NCBI RefSeq assembly: GCF_019399895.1
Contig: NC_091871.1
Span: 584,501 to 648,500 of the forward strand
DNA length: 64,000 bases
Source of the DNA: Cardiocondyla obscurior
Lineage: Eukaryota; Arthropoda; Insecta; Hymenoptera; Formicidae
Direction: 5' to 3'
Positions 8,901 through 16,963 of this stretch are shown here, one piece after another. Position numbers and translations under genes: made by a program. The notes below the pieces were generated by a model. The model was not told where the DNA came from. It did not search any database and saw only the letters and a program-made list of their open reading frames with translations. How positions within the stretch are numbered: the first letter of the stretch is position 1; each line of letters begins with the position of its first letter.

Positions 8901-10898
8901 AGGATGCCTTTCGGACTTAAAAATGCACCGGCAACATTTCAGCGCATGATGAACTCGGTCTTATCGGGCCTACACGGTATCAAGTGTCTCGTGTATCTAG
9001 ACGATATAGTCATCTACGGATCAACGCTAAAGGAACACAACAAGAGACTCGAAGCCGTCTTGAAACGTTTACGAGAAAATAATTTAAAATTGCAACCGGA
9101 CAAGTGCGAGTTTTTACGAAAAGAAGTATTATATCTCGGACATCTAATAACCGAAAATGGAATTCGACCCGATCCCTCCAAAATTTTCGCGGTAAAAAAT
9201 TTTCCGGTACCAAAAAAGTTAAAAGACGTACAATCATTTATCGGATTAGCCGGATACTATAGGAAATTTATAAAAGACTTCTCGAAAATCGCGAAACCAT
9301 TGACAACGCTCACGAAAAAGGACGAAAAATTTCGGTGGGAAATGGACCAACAGAATGCGTTCGAAATATTAAAGGAAAATTTAACCACCGCACCGATACT
9401 TAAATACCCCGATTTCACGCGCCCGTTTATCGTCACAACGGACGCCTCGGATCATGCAATCGGAGCCATCCTCTCGCAAGGGGAGATAGGAAAGGATCAT
9501 CCGATTGCATATGCAAGCCGTATATTAAACAAGGCTGAAAGAAATTACAGCACGACAGAGAAGGAGCTACTCGCGATAGTATGGGCGGTGAAACATTTCC
9601 GACCCTATATCTATGGAACAACATTTACGATTGTAACAGACCACAAACCATTGATCTGGCTGTTCAACGTAAATGATCCTGGGTCCCGCCTGATAAGGTG
9701 GAGATTGAAACTCGAAGAATATAATTACAAAATAGTCCATAAAGACGGGAAGAAGAACACGAACGCGGACGCGCTTAGCAGAAACCCCCCGCAGCAAGAA
9801 GAAAAGCTCCCAATATATGTGCTAAAAGAAAAGAACACATATTCAACAGAAGAAAAAGCGAAGCTCTTACATGAATACCACGACACACCAATAGGCGGAC
9901 ACCAAGGCATCACACGTACACTACACCGCATCAGATTACAGCATGAGTGGCCAGGCATGCGAAGAGACATAGAAGAATACATAAAGAAATGCGAACAGTG
10001 CCAGAAAAATAAATTATCAAAGAAGACAAAAATGCCGCTAATAATCACAGACACGCCGACTAAACCGTTCGAAAAATGCGCCCTAGACATAGTAGGACCG
10101 CTACCGACAACGAACAATAATAATAAATACATTCTAACGTTTCAAGACAATCTCACGAAATTTAGTAAAGCGATCCCTATCCCGAACCAAGAAGCCGCGA
10201 CCGTAGCAAAAGCGTTCGTGACTCAAATAATTTTCGAACACGGGATACCGGAATACGTTCTTTCCGATCAAGGAACGAATTTTACGAGCAACATCTTTAA
10301 AAACATTTGTAAACTACTACGGATGGAAAAAATACAAACGACTGCATATCATCCGCAAACTAACGGCGCACTCGAACGATCGCATCGAACACTGGCCGAG
10401 TACCTACGACATTTCATCGACGAAGATCAATCCGATTGGGATGAATGGTTGCCATATGCAATGTTTACTTATAACACAACCCCGCATACGGCAACCGGAT
10501 TAACCCCCTTCGAACTTATTTACGGACATCGTGCTACATTACCGACAGCACTGAAGACCGCGCCGAAAGAAACGTATTCGTATGACGACTATGCGAATGA
10601 ATTACGCGAACGATTACGGGCCTCCAACTCCCTCGCACACGATCACGCGAAAACCGAGAAAGAAAAGGCGAAAGAAAATTATGACAAAGATTCCCGAAAA
10701 CGCGAATTCAGAGTCGGAGATTCCGTTCTTCTTTACGACGAGACGGTTCGACGCGGCCGGTCCAAGAAATTAGACGCGCTGTGGATAGGGCCGTACATAG
10801 TAGTACAAAAGCATAGCGATGTTAACTTTAGCATAAGAAAAGGCAGAAAAATAATAAAAGTGCATGCGAACAGACTAAAAGCGTTCATAGAACACTAA
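5961..10898 (+). CDS. gag-pol: Gag-Pol polyprotein of the env-bearing Gypsy element
   Basis: A single 1645-codon frame with no frameshift or stop between gag and pol. Residues 1-440 are Gag. Two CCHC-type zinc knuckles lie near 448 (CNRCGRQGHPGFLC) and 488 (CNYCNKPYHTREEC). The aspartic protease motif LLDTGAA is near 598. Reverse transcriptase covers about 870-1080, with FRKLN near 915 and YLDD at 1012. RNase H begins near TTDASDHAIG (about 1160). The integrase HHCC finger is at about 1304-1347, with the catalytic triad in LDIVGP (about 1376), SDQGTNF (about 1436) and the Glu of ALERSH (about 1470). All expected catalytic residues are visible. Most Gypsy elements separate gag and pol by a -1 frameshift, so the fused frame is unusual. 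The polyprotein would be cleaved by the encoded protease. Confidence 0.95.
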   Translation: MYRGEFYLHCHTSRLSWLNGITEPENLQPIFKRIPNQTRSFIREITVDGEILARDSAIYEFTNGISLPVPMYSGNANFANYREAEESGNQSRRSSIGSLVSEIFAPEDQRFVFMMTDNGERNEPSLASGEGTRARNSHGENSINNTEPGANTNTTQPPCRHSSPISRPGGTTRDDAMLTILDAISLTATRVERLENEYLAQRYGARLNRTADSLQQPVPPPRRPQRDVRHSLNNPRQYLTLQNAIGFIPSFDGSENNVKKFIKACEYAARKVDPEDVDEILTAILYTKLTGRALSRFESKQILNFAQFIREIEEGYVQRRGTAHLQLEFNQLRQRTGESAQAYGTRADTLVTELYDALSEGSSYTADEKRGIWNSLQKQVLNNYQTGLLPHLQTIVRSRNYRTLQEAIAGAAAEERQRSAPLRAYNERAYIERNFPRTPATRPPIPTCNRCGRQGHPGFLCRTGRYAPRYGLPRAEYTPRVNTTDKFCNYCNKPYHTREECRKLKRDSEISQGARRDNRAPPRAPRRTTTVHSTLPEERARAPTRQPSRDDTRVDNETRYETRPARDYQVSHISDDNKNRHLDLVTLPVLQATGGKMTFLLDTGAAITLVKVGKLKGDTPIYTESMALTGVTGHKAQTIGTTRVLIYLRDSTISHVMHVVPDEFPIAYDGILGMDFLKAQRTVYDVENGLLIINRAAIPLQPYIRTTLPPRSETIIQAVTDSNQIGIIYADELQPGVFIGNCLVAPENNICAISILNTRDTAVPFHTPAVHIEEEPQLCTVSALALQDKPNIAAVQQRREQVKKQLRIQHLNKEEKGELLKICESFCDIFQLPGDPLSFTDSVAHEIITEKESRPISCRPYRLPEKHKVEVREQVKKMLDEGIIRTSASQWNAPILVVPKKADASGKSKLRIVVDFRKLNDITIGDSFPIPNMTDILDQLGHAKYFTTLDLASGYHQIQMKEEHKQKTAFSTPEGHYEFNRMPFGLKNAPATFQRMMNSVLSGLHGIKCLVYLDDIVIYGSTLKEHNKRLEAVLKRLRENNLKLQPDKCEFLRKEVLYLGHLITENGIRPDPSKIFAVKNFPVPKKLKDVQSFIGLAGYYRKFIKDFSKIAKPLTTLTKKDEKFRWEMDQQNAFEILKENLTTAPILKYPDFTRPFIVTTDASDHAIGAILSQGEIGKDHPIAYASRILNKAERNYSTTEKELLAIVWAVKHFRPYIYGTTFTIVTDHKPLIWLFNVNDPGSRLIRWRLKLEEYNYKIVHKDGKKNTNADALSRNPPQQEEKLPIYVLKEKNTYSTEEKAKLLHEYHDTPIGGHQGITRTLHRIRLQHEWPGMRRDIEEYIKKCEQCQKNKLSKKTKMPLIITDTPTKPFEKCALDIVGPLPTTNNNNKYILTFQDNLTKFSKAIPIPNQEAATVAKAFVTQIIFEHGIPEYVLSDQGTNFTSNIFKNICKLLRMEKIQTTAYHPQTNGALERSHRTLAEYLRHFIDEDQSDWDEWLPYAMFTYNTTPHTATGLTPFELIYGHRATLPTALKTAPKETYSYDDYANELRERLRASNSLAHDHAKTEKEKAKENYDKDSRKREFRVGDSVLLYDETVRRGRSKKLDALWIGPYIVVQKHSDVNFSIRKGRKIIKVHANRLKAFIEH

Positions 10899-11015
10899 GC
10901 ATAAGCAAAAAAAAAAAAAAACACAAAATTAGATAATAAGCAAAAAAAAAAAATTTTTTTTTTTTCGCCCTCCGTCCCCATCACACACAACACAATAAAA
11001 AATATTTCTACTTAC

Positions 11016-11213
11016 GAATAAAATCGCCAGGGACCAAAGTCACCTGGCGATACTCCAAGTCACGGGTTGCCCGCATCATCAAGCGCGGCTCCAACCGGTG
11101 CCACAGATACCGGACCTGGTGCCTAGCCTGTAGCCCAATGCAGCTCGAACAAATCCGCGGCCGATAAGCCAAATAGCACCTCTCGCAAACACAGAGAAAA
11201 GATTGCGATTCCA
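11016..11213 (-). CDS. Candidate antisense Cys-rich exon between pol and env
   Basis: On the minus strand a strong acceptor TGCTTTTTAG is followed by 66 open codons and a perfect donor GTAAGT (11015-11010). The frame is GC-rich and contains C-x-C-x2-C...C-x2-C (CVCERC, then CSSC), followed by an Arg-rich stretch. A possible upstream minus-strand exon ends at AAAG|GTACGT near 11478 and would keep the frame, but no ATG is seen for it. It lies in the otherwise non-coding gap between pol and env. It may be an antisense accessory gene, an intron-bearing gene fragment, or chance. Confidence 0.3.
11023..11051. repeat. Hairpin in the pol-env gap
   Basis: ATCGCCAGG and CCTGGCGAT form a perfect 9-bp stem with an 11-base loop. 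It may act in RNA export, packaging or splicing control of the retroviral RNA; no direct evidence. Confidence 0.6.
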
Positions 11214-11593
11214 CTAAAAAGCACAGAAAGAACAATTAAAAACACTAACACACATACACACAATATATTTATAACACAAATTTAAAATTACTTTCTCTCT
11301 TTTCTTTCTACTTTTCTTTTACAATGCGACTGCTGCGATCGTCAAAGACTTACTAATGAGCCGAGCGAAAAAACTTTGACGCTAAAGCCGAGAGCGAATT
11401 TTGATAAACCAAAGCTCCAAGAAAGTAATTGTTATCCGTGCATAGAACCCTATACCAAAGATAAAAAGTACGTACCTTTAGCCGACGCTGCATCTTCATT
11501 CCCACGATGAAGACGACCCGCGAACTCACACACCTATCCAGCACGATACGCTAACACCTTCACACACACATACTTAACCAGTGAACATTTCAG

Positions 11594-13319
11594 ATTAACG
11601 TTCACCACCGCGAAGGGCGCAATCGAAGCCGCACCTTATACAATTACACAATTCACCCACGAACCCGGATTATATTATGAGGACCACGGACTTCTCCATC
11701 TATCCGACACGACATGGAAATTAGTATTAATAATAAACATCGCCGACTTTGAAATTAGATTTAAAAAATTACAAAACCAAGTCGACGACGCGGAAAATGC
11801 TTGTAATAAACTACATGAAGCATATAACGGCGAATTATTAAAAGAAAAATGTTATAATTTAGCGATGTTGGTTACAATGCAAAATAATAAACTAATAACT
11901 GCATTAGATAGATTAACCGCGACCTATGAAGTCCAACATGTTAAAAGAGGTCTCATAGATTTAGTAGGCACAGTAGGAAAAACTTTATTCGGCATAATGG
12001 ACGCCAACGACGAAAAAATTATCCAGGAACAGTTACAACTGTTAATTGCGAGCCAGCAAACGACTCAACACGTAGCGAAAAATCAACTTAAAATATTAAA
12101 CGGTACACTAAGCCATATACAAGAATTAGAGATTAAACTCAAGCAACACGACCGCGTCTTAACGAACGCGACCATCCTCCTAAGTCAGCAGATAGATAGA
12201 GTAACGCGGCAAATGGAGATGACGGAACACCTTAACACACTAAGAATACTCGTGACTGACCTACTGACTGACATACAAGACACCATCGACTTTATCTCCT
12301 GGACAAAAAAAGGCATCATTAACACACGGTTATTACCGATCGACAAAATTATAACAGAACTACACGCAACGATTCAATTACCCGAAGGATCACAATTCCC
12401 GTTCGATACCAACCCTAAGAACTGGAATCAAATCGAAAAATATATATCGATTACAGCACATTACCGCGATCACAACGCTCTGATGATAATTATTAAATTT
12501 CCAGTCGTCACCGATACGACATACGAATTAAAAGCGGTCATACCGTTTCCCGTTTATGACCACGCTAACATTTTCAAAACAATTAAAACCGCGCACGAAT
12601 ATATCGCGTTAGATAAAGAAAATAACAAATACATAACCTTAACCCGCGATGAAATTAATAATTGTATCCGCGGAAGTAAAAAACTCATATGCGAAAACAA
12701 TTTCGCGACGTACCACATATCAGATAACGCACCTTGCGAAGTCTTAGCACTCACCGAGCCGGGACGTCAACCCGAGAAATGCGAGACCCGCCATATCATA
12801 TCTAATGTTAGCATATGGACAGCGCTAAACGAGCCCCAAGCATGGCTATACTCGACCGCGTCACAGACCATTGAACTAAGATGTAAACACAAGCCGAGTA
12901 AAAAGATAAATATAATCAGATCAGGTAAAATAATACTAAGAGACGCGTGCCAACTAAATACAAACGACCTCACAATACATTCGAAAACTCTTCTAGGAGA
13001 AAGCGATATTAATATTTGTATACCAACATATAATATCACTATGATACCAATCAAAGATAGAACCAACATCGCTAAAATTACGTCACAATTAAAAAACATA
13101 CAAAGAGAACCAATTGTACGAAACAAAAACGAACTACTACAACTAAGCTTAGATTTAAACAAAATGCGTTCCGAACTAGATAATAATAATGTCGCGGCAA
13201 GAACAAAAACAATAATAATATATTCCGTAGGATTAAGTACAACATTAACCCTATTCACGGCCATTATTATAATCATTACTATAATAAAGAAAAAATATTG
13301 TAACAAAAATAAACTGTAA
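11594..13319 (+). CDS. env: Env: baculovirus F-like fusion glycoprotein
   Basis: The frame is open from 11511 to the stop at 13317-13319. The first in-frame ATG is 11865, but upstream in-frame sequence is protein-like and an acceptor AACATTTCAG ends at 11593, so the real mRNA is probably spliced with its start codon in a 5' leader exon, as in gypsy. After about 115 codons a basic pair (KRG) is followed by a Gly/hydrophobic stretch (LIDLVGTVGKTLFG), the furin-site and fusion-peptide arrangement of errantivirus Env and baculovirus F. A coiled-coil-like region follows. The C-terminus has one transmembrane segment (about 22 Ile/Thr/Leu residues near codon 550) and a short Lys-rich tail. No stop or frameshift. 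It would be the surface fusion protein. The family is recognised from layout and motifs. Confidence 0.85.
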
Positions 13320-13445
13320 TTAAAAAAAAAAAAAAAAAAGAGAGACGTATCACAAGCTCAACGTCTTCTCCCCGAGGGAAAGGGAATTTGTAAAAGAAAA
13401 AGGCTTGAACAAAAAACGAAACATTCAACCCTTTTTCTTCTCCCT

Positions 13446-13457
13446 AGGGGGGAGGGA
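13446..13457 (+). other. Polypurine tract
   Basis: GGGGGGAGGGA-type purine run abutting the 3' LTR, the plus-strand primer site of the element. Confidence 0.85.
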
Positions 13458-13860
13458 TGTTATATCCCGAGCCCTTAGCAACAGAGGCTCGGGAATAACG
13501 TCGGAATGTCGCACGCGCGCGACCGTTTAGCTTGATCGGCAGAATACCGCCGATCAAGGTAACCCGGCATTTCCGGCCGGGACGCGAAGTCCGAGGCCAG
13601 TCGCGGTTGCCACCCGCGATTCCGCTGATTGCTATGGTTTTTGGCATAGCAACAGTAGGAGATATATAGGGGCAGCCGCGGCCCGGACAGTCAGTCGCTA
13701 ACCAGAATCTCGTGTGAAGTCTTTAATTAATCGACAAGTGTAAAAAAGAAAGGAAGGAAATAAAGAAGTGAACAAGAAATATCAAGAGGCGACTTTATTT
13801 CTCCCAAAAAACATAAGTGTCTCCGGAGAACGAACCCCACAGCACCCTTGCGGTGTAACG
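13458..13860 (+). repeat. 3' LTR of the env-bearing Gypsy element
   Basis: 403 bp, reading the same as the 5' LTR throughout except for the final base (G for A). Followed by the target duplication TCTT. Confidence 0.93.
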
Positions 13861-13864
13861 TCTT

Positions 13865-14413
13865 GTTCAATTATCGCTCTCGCTCACACTCTATCGCGCT
13901 CACACTCTATCGCGCTCTCACTCACATCCCTTGTTAGCAATCACTTCAAGATGTGTAGCATGCATGGGTTTCGCTAGATGCGATTCTTTTTTATACCTGT
14001 GGTAAAAAAAAAAAAAAAAAAAAATCTCATGTTTTTCAAGATTCGTTTCAAGATGCATAATGTTCTACATGCCTGTGCGTTAAAAAAATCTTTTTTTCTC
14101 GTATTCACTCTTGCCATTCGGTATTGCGTTCAAGTGTCGTTCACGCTCACATTCTTTCTCGCGCTCTCACTCTTTCACGCTCTCACTCACACCCGTTAGA
14201 AATCGTTTCAAGATGTTATCGCTAGATACACATGCCTATGTGATGAAAATCTTTTGCGTCTTTTTTTCGTCACTGGATCCTTTATATTGCATGACCATGC
14301 TTCAGTCTCGTACGAGTTTTTCAGTTAGGCAGAAGTTTTTGAGGAAGGAAGTAGAAATTTGTGAGAAAGAAAGTAGAAGTTTGTAAGGAAAAAAGCAGAA
14401 ATTAAAAAGAAAA
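13865..14413 (+). promoter_or_regulatory. Upstream region of the CCCH-RING gene
   Basis: Holds repeated CTCTATCGCGCTCACACT-type motifs (13874-13930), related ACGCTCTCACTCACACCC sequence near 14170, and two similar phrases ending in CACTTCAAGATG / CGTTTCAAGATG, which suggests a local duplication of about 270 bp. The CTCTCGCTC motifs resemble those near 2240 and 2700. A poly-A run is at 14008-14028. No clear TATA box. The element at 5120-13860 has separated this region from its former upstream DNA. Confidence 0.35.
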
Positions 14414-14993
14414 ATGTCTTATTTTGGACAACAATGTAAGTACTTTAATATTATTTATAAATGTATTGTATATTATTTTTTTAATTCTATATATTATTTT
14501 TTAATTTTTAGCAAAGCAACAGATGTGTGCCAATTATCGGAAAGGCAGTTGCAATAATGCAGCCTGCGCGGTTGTACACAGTTATAAATACTGTTTTAAC
14601 TATCAAAACACTAGGTGTACAAACGCGAATTGCAAATATCTACATATTACGAGCGTAGCACAGGCTCGTTATGAAACTACTGGTGTGGTGACGAACCAGT
14701 TGAGGTACGAGGTTGGGCGTACTTTACAAAATACTAACATTTGTGGTGATTATAAAACTGGCCAATGTTCACGCGAAAATTGTCAGCGCCGGCATATCGC
14801 GCACCGGGACGTGTTAGAATGTGTGGTGTGCTGCGACACTATTGTGAGAGACACATTTGGTGCAGCAAATTGTGGGCACATATTTTGCAACACCTGTGCA
14901 TTGAAATGTGAGGGGCCTTCACAAAACAATAACATCTTAACAGTGGTGTGTCCGGTATGTCAGTCCGTAGGCGGCTATGAACAGTTACATTAA
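14414..14993 (+). CDS. Triple CCCH zinc finger plus RING protein, two exons
   Basis: Exon 1 is 14414-14435 (ATG TCT TAT...), donor GTAAGT at 14436. Exon 2 is 14512-14993 after TTTTTAG. Joined length is 504 nt, 167 aa. Three CCCH fingers of the exact C-x7-C-x4-C-x3-H type lie at about 13-30, 34-51 and 83-100. A C3HC4 RING follows at about 117-160 (CVVC, CGHIFCNTC, VCPVC). CCCH fingers usually bind RNA and RING domains usually carry ubiquitin-ligase activity, so an RNA-linked E3 ligase of makorin-like layout is a fair guess, but the protein is much smaller than makorin and lacks its Cys-His segment. It is convergent with a related gene at 15835-16582. The exon join is predicted by eye. Confidence 0.8.
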
Positions 14994-15174
14994 GATTAAG
15001 GCTAATGTTGTTTTTTGACAGTTATGTTTATTGCTTTTGATGTTTTTTCACGTCTTTGTTGTTTTTTTCACGTTTTTGATGTTTTTTCACCGCTTTTTGA
15101 TTTTTACGCTATTGTAGTATATTGCGTTTTTAATTTAAGATAATTATAATATGACATAGTATATAAGATAACAT

Positions 15175-15390
15175 TGCGTTTTTAGTATATAAGTTAATGT
15201 ATTCACCACGTTTTAGTATATAAGTTTAATATTTTTTTGCGATAATTAGATTTGATGATATTTTTTTAATGATGTTTTTTTTTTATATATAAGTTAATGT
15301 ATCCACCACGTTTTAGTATATAAGTTTAATATTTTTTGCGATAATTAGATTTGATGATATTTTTTTTAATGATGTTTTTTTTTAAAAGAA
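15175..15390. repeat. Two-copy tandem repeat of about 117 bp
   Basis: TATATAAGTTAATGTAT(T/C)CACCACG and the following TGCGATAATTAGATTTGATG occur twice, about 117 bp apart. The rest of 14994-15720 is A/T-rich 3' flank without a visible gene. Confidence 0.7.
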
Positions 15391-15722
15391 TAAATACATT
15401 TTAATTAATAAAAAATTAAAATTTATTTTTTTATTTTTGTAAAATAAAATTATTTTTTCTTTTATGTACATATAATTAAAAACTAAACTTATAATTTTAA
15501 AACATAAAATTTATTTTTTCATAAAACTAAAATTATTTTCTTTTATGTACATATATAAATAAAAAAACTAAACTTATAATTAAAAACATATCAAATTAAC
15601 TAAAATTTACAAACTAAAAAATTTTTACATATAAAATTATCAAAAAAAATTTACATATATATAATTAAAAACTAAAAAAAATGTTTATAAAAATTAAAAA
15701 AAACTAAAAACGTACAATTAAA

Positions 15723-15836
15723 ACTTACAACTAAAACTTACAACTAAAACTTACAACTAAAACTTACAACTAAAACTTACAACTAAAACTTACAACTAAA
15801 ACTTACAACTAAAACTTACAACTAAAACTTACAACT
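15723..15836. repeat. 13-bp minisatellite (AAAACTTACAACT)n
   Basis: Nine exact copies of a 13-bp unit. On the minus strand each unit reads AGTTGTAAGTTTT, which contains a consensus 5' splice site (GTAAGT). The last unit lies against the stop codon of the minus-strand CCCH-RING gene, so these sites are in its 3' UTR. Confidence 0.9.
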
Positions 15837-16582
15837 AATTGACGTTTTTTTTTTTATCGTGATCTGAAACAAAAAAAATGTTTTATTAAAAAGATATGTA
15901 AAAATAAAAAAATAAAAAAAATAAAAAATATGTACTTACATAAATTTATTCTTAGCTTAAACTCTTTGCACACTGTGCAACGATATGCCGGTACAGGGCC
16001 GAACAAATTGAACGGCAGTTCATTTATGCACAGTGTGCAATATGTGTGCCCATACAATAGGCCTTGTATTGCCGTAATATGCGGCACCATGCAAAAATTG
16101 CATCTAGGTATATGATCTTCTGTAAATGAAAAAAATTATAAAATTATAAAATTATAAAATTGTAAAATTATAAAATAATATTTTTTTTTAATAAAAAAAT
16201 TTATAAAAAAATAATAGTTTTTAAAAAAAATAAAAAAATTATTTTTAAAAATAGAAAAAAACTTACTTTGAAAATTGTTATTTTGGCATGAGATGCAGTC
16301 CCACATACATTCTCCGATTAATAGTTTCGTCCAGGTATGCGGTTGTGCTTCCTTCGGGTACGTTTCTCGTAATAAAAATGCAACGCGTTTCACTTCGCGA
16401 TGTATCCTTATCGTCATCGGCCGCACAAGGTTGTTAATATCATCCACCTCATCTTGTGTGAGGTGGACGAATTTGCACGACCAACCGGCTAAGCACGATG
16501 TCTTTGTGCACCGCCGGATTTCATGATGCATTTTACATTCCGCTCTCGAACATACCCGGATTAAGTAATCCCGACAACTCAT
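15835..16582 (-). CDS. CCCH zinc finger / RING-like protein, three exons
   Basis: Exon 1 is 16582-16267 (donor GTAAGT), exon 2 16119-15940 (acceptor TTTCATTTACAG, donor GTAAGT), exon 3 15863-15835 (acceptor TTTGTTTCAG; stop TAG). Joined length is 525 nt, 174 aa. The N-terminus has one good CCCH finger (C-x7-C-x4-C-x3-H, residues 3-20) and a shortened second one near 23-40. Exons 1-2 then build a RING-like zinc domain: CISC, CNFC, GHTYCTLC and YRCTVC. The layout matches the gene at 14414-14993, so the two are probably diverged paralogues, arranged tail to tail. The start is the first ATG of the conserved frame; upstream in-frame sequence is AAC/CAA repeat. A minus-strand TATA-like TTTATAAAT lies near 16745. 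Confidence 0.7.
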
Positions 16583-16599
16583 GATGGTAAACAATTTGG

Positions 16600-16745
16600 A
16601 AAAAAAACAACAGGAGCACAAAAAACAACAAGAGTACAAAAAAAAAACAATAAAAAGCAAAAAACAACAAAGAGCAAAAAAATTAAAAAACAACAAAGAG
16701 CATATAAAAACAACAGGAGCAATAATAATAAAACGACATTAGCAT
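16600..16745. repeat. AACAACAAGAGCA-type repeats (CCCH-RING gene 5' region)
   Basis: Imperfect AACAA(C)AGGAGCAC/AAAAAAC repeats upstream of the minus-strand gene start. From 16745 to 16963 there is no further gene; this is shared spacer between that promoter and the 3' end of the Tudor gene. Confidence 0.5.
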
Positions 16746-16963
16746 TTATAAACAATATAAGCAATTTTTATCTGTAGTCTACACTCTCCGACTGACAAGT
16801 GAACAGTGAGAAAAAATATGTGCTGCGTTTCTATCCCCACCCCCGCTTCCATAAGTGTGTTCGTAAATGCGCTCATGATTAGAAGCGGATATACATATGA
16901 ACGAACCTAAGGTCCTTTTTTAACACCCTTTTTTACACACAGCACATAACGACATTGTTTTTT

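Larger units (their letters stand above)
5120..13860 (+). mobile_element. Full-length Gypsy-class endogenous retrovirus (errantivirus-like) with env
   Basis: Complete LTR element: two 403-bp LTRs, primer-binding site, gag-pol ORF, env ORF and polypurine tract, flanked by a 4-bp target duplication TCTT (5116-5119 and 13861-13864). The LTRs read identically except the last base of the 3' LTR (G instead of A), so insertion is recent. Both large ORFs are open, so the copy may be competent. The GAG-POL plus F-like Env layout is that of insect errantiviruses of the Gypsy family (established knowledge). It is inserted between the acidic gene region and the CCCH-RING gene at 14414. Confidence 0.93.

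Noticed and set aside
15723..15836. CRISPR-like array
   Set aside because: Contiguous 13-bp repeats with no spacers, in a eukaryotic genome.
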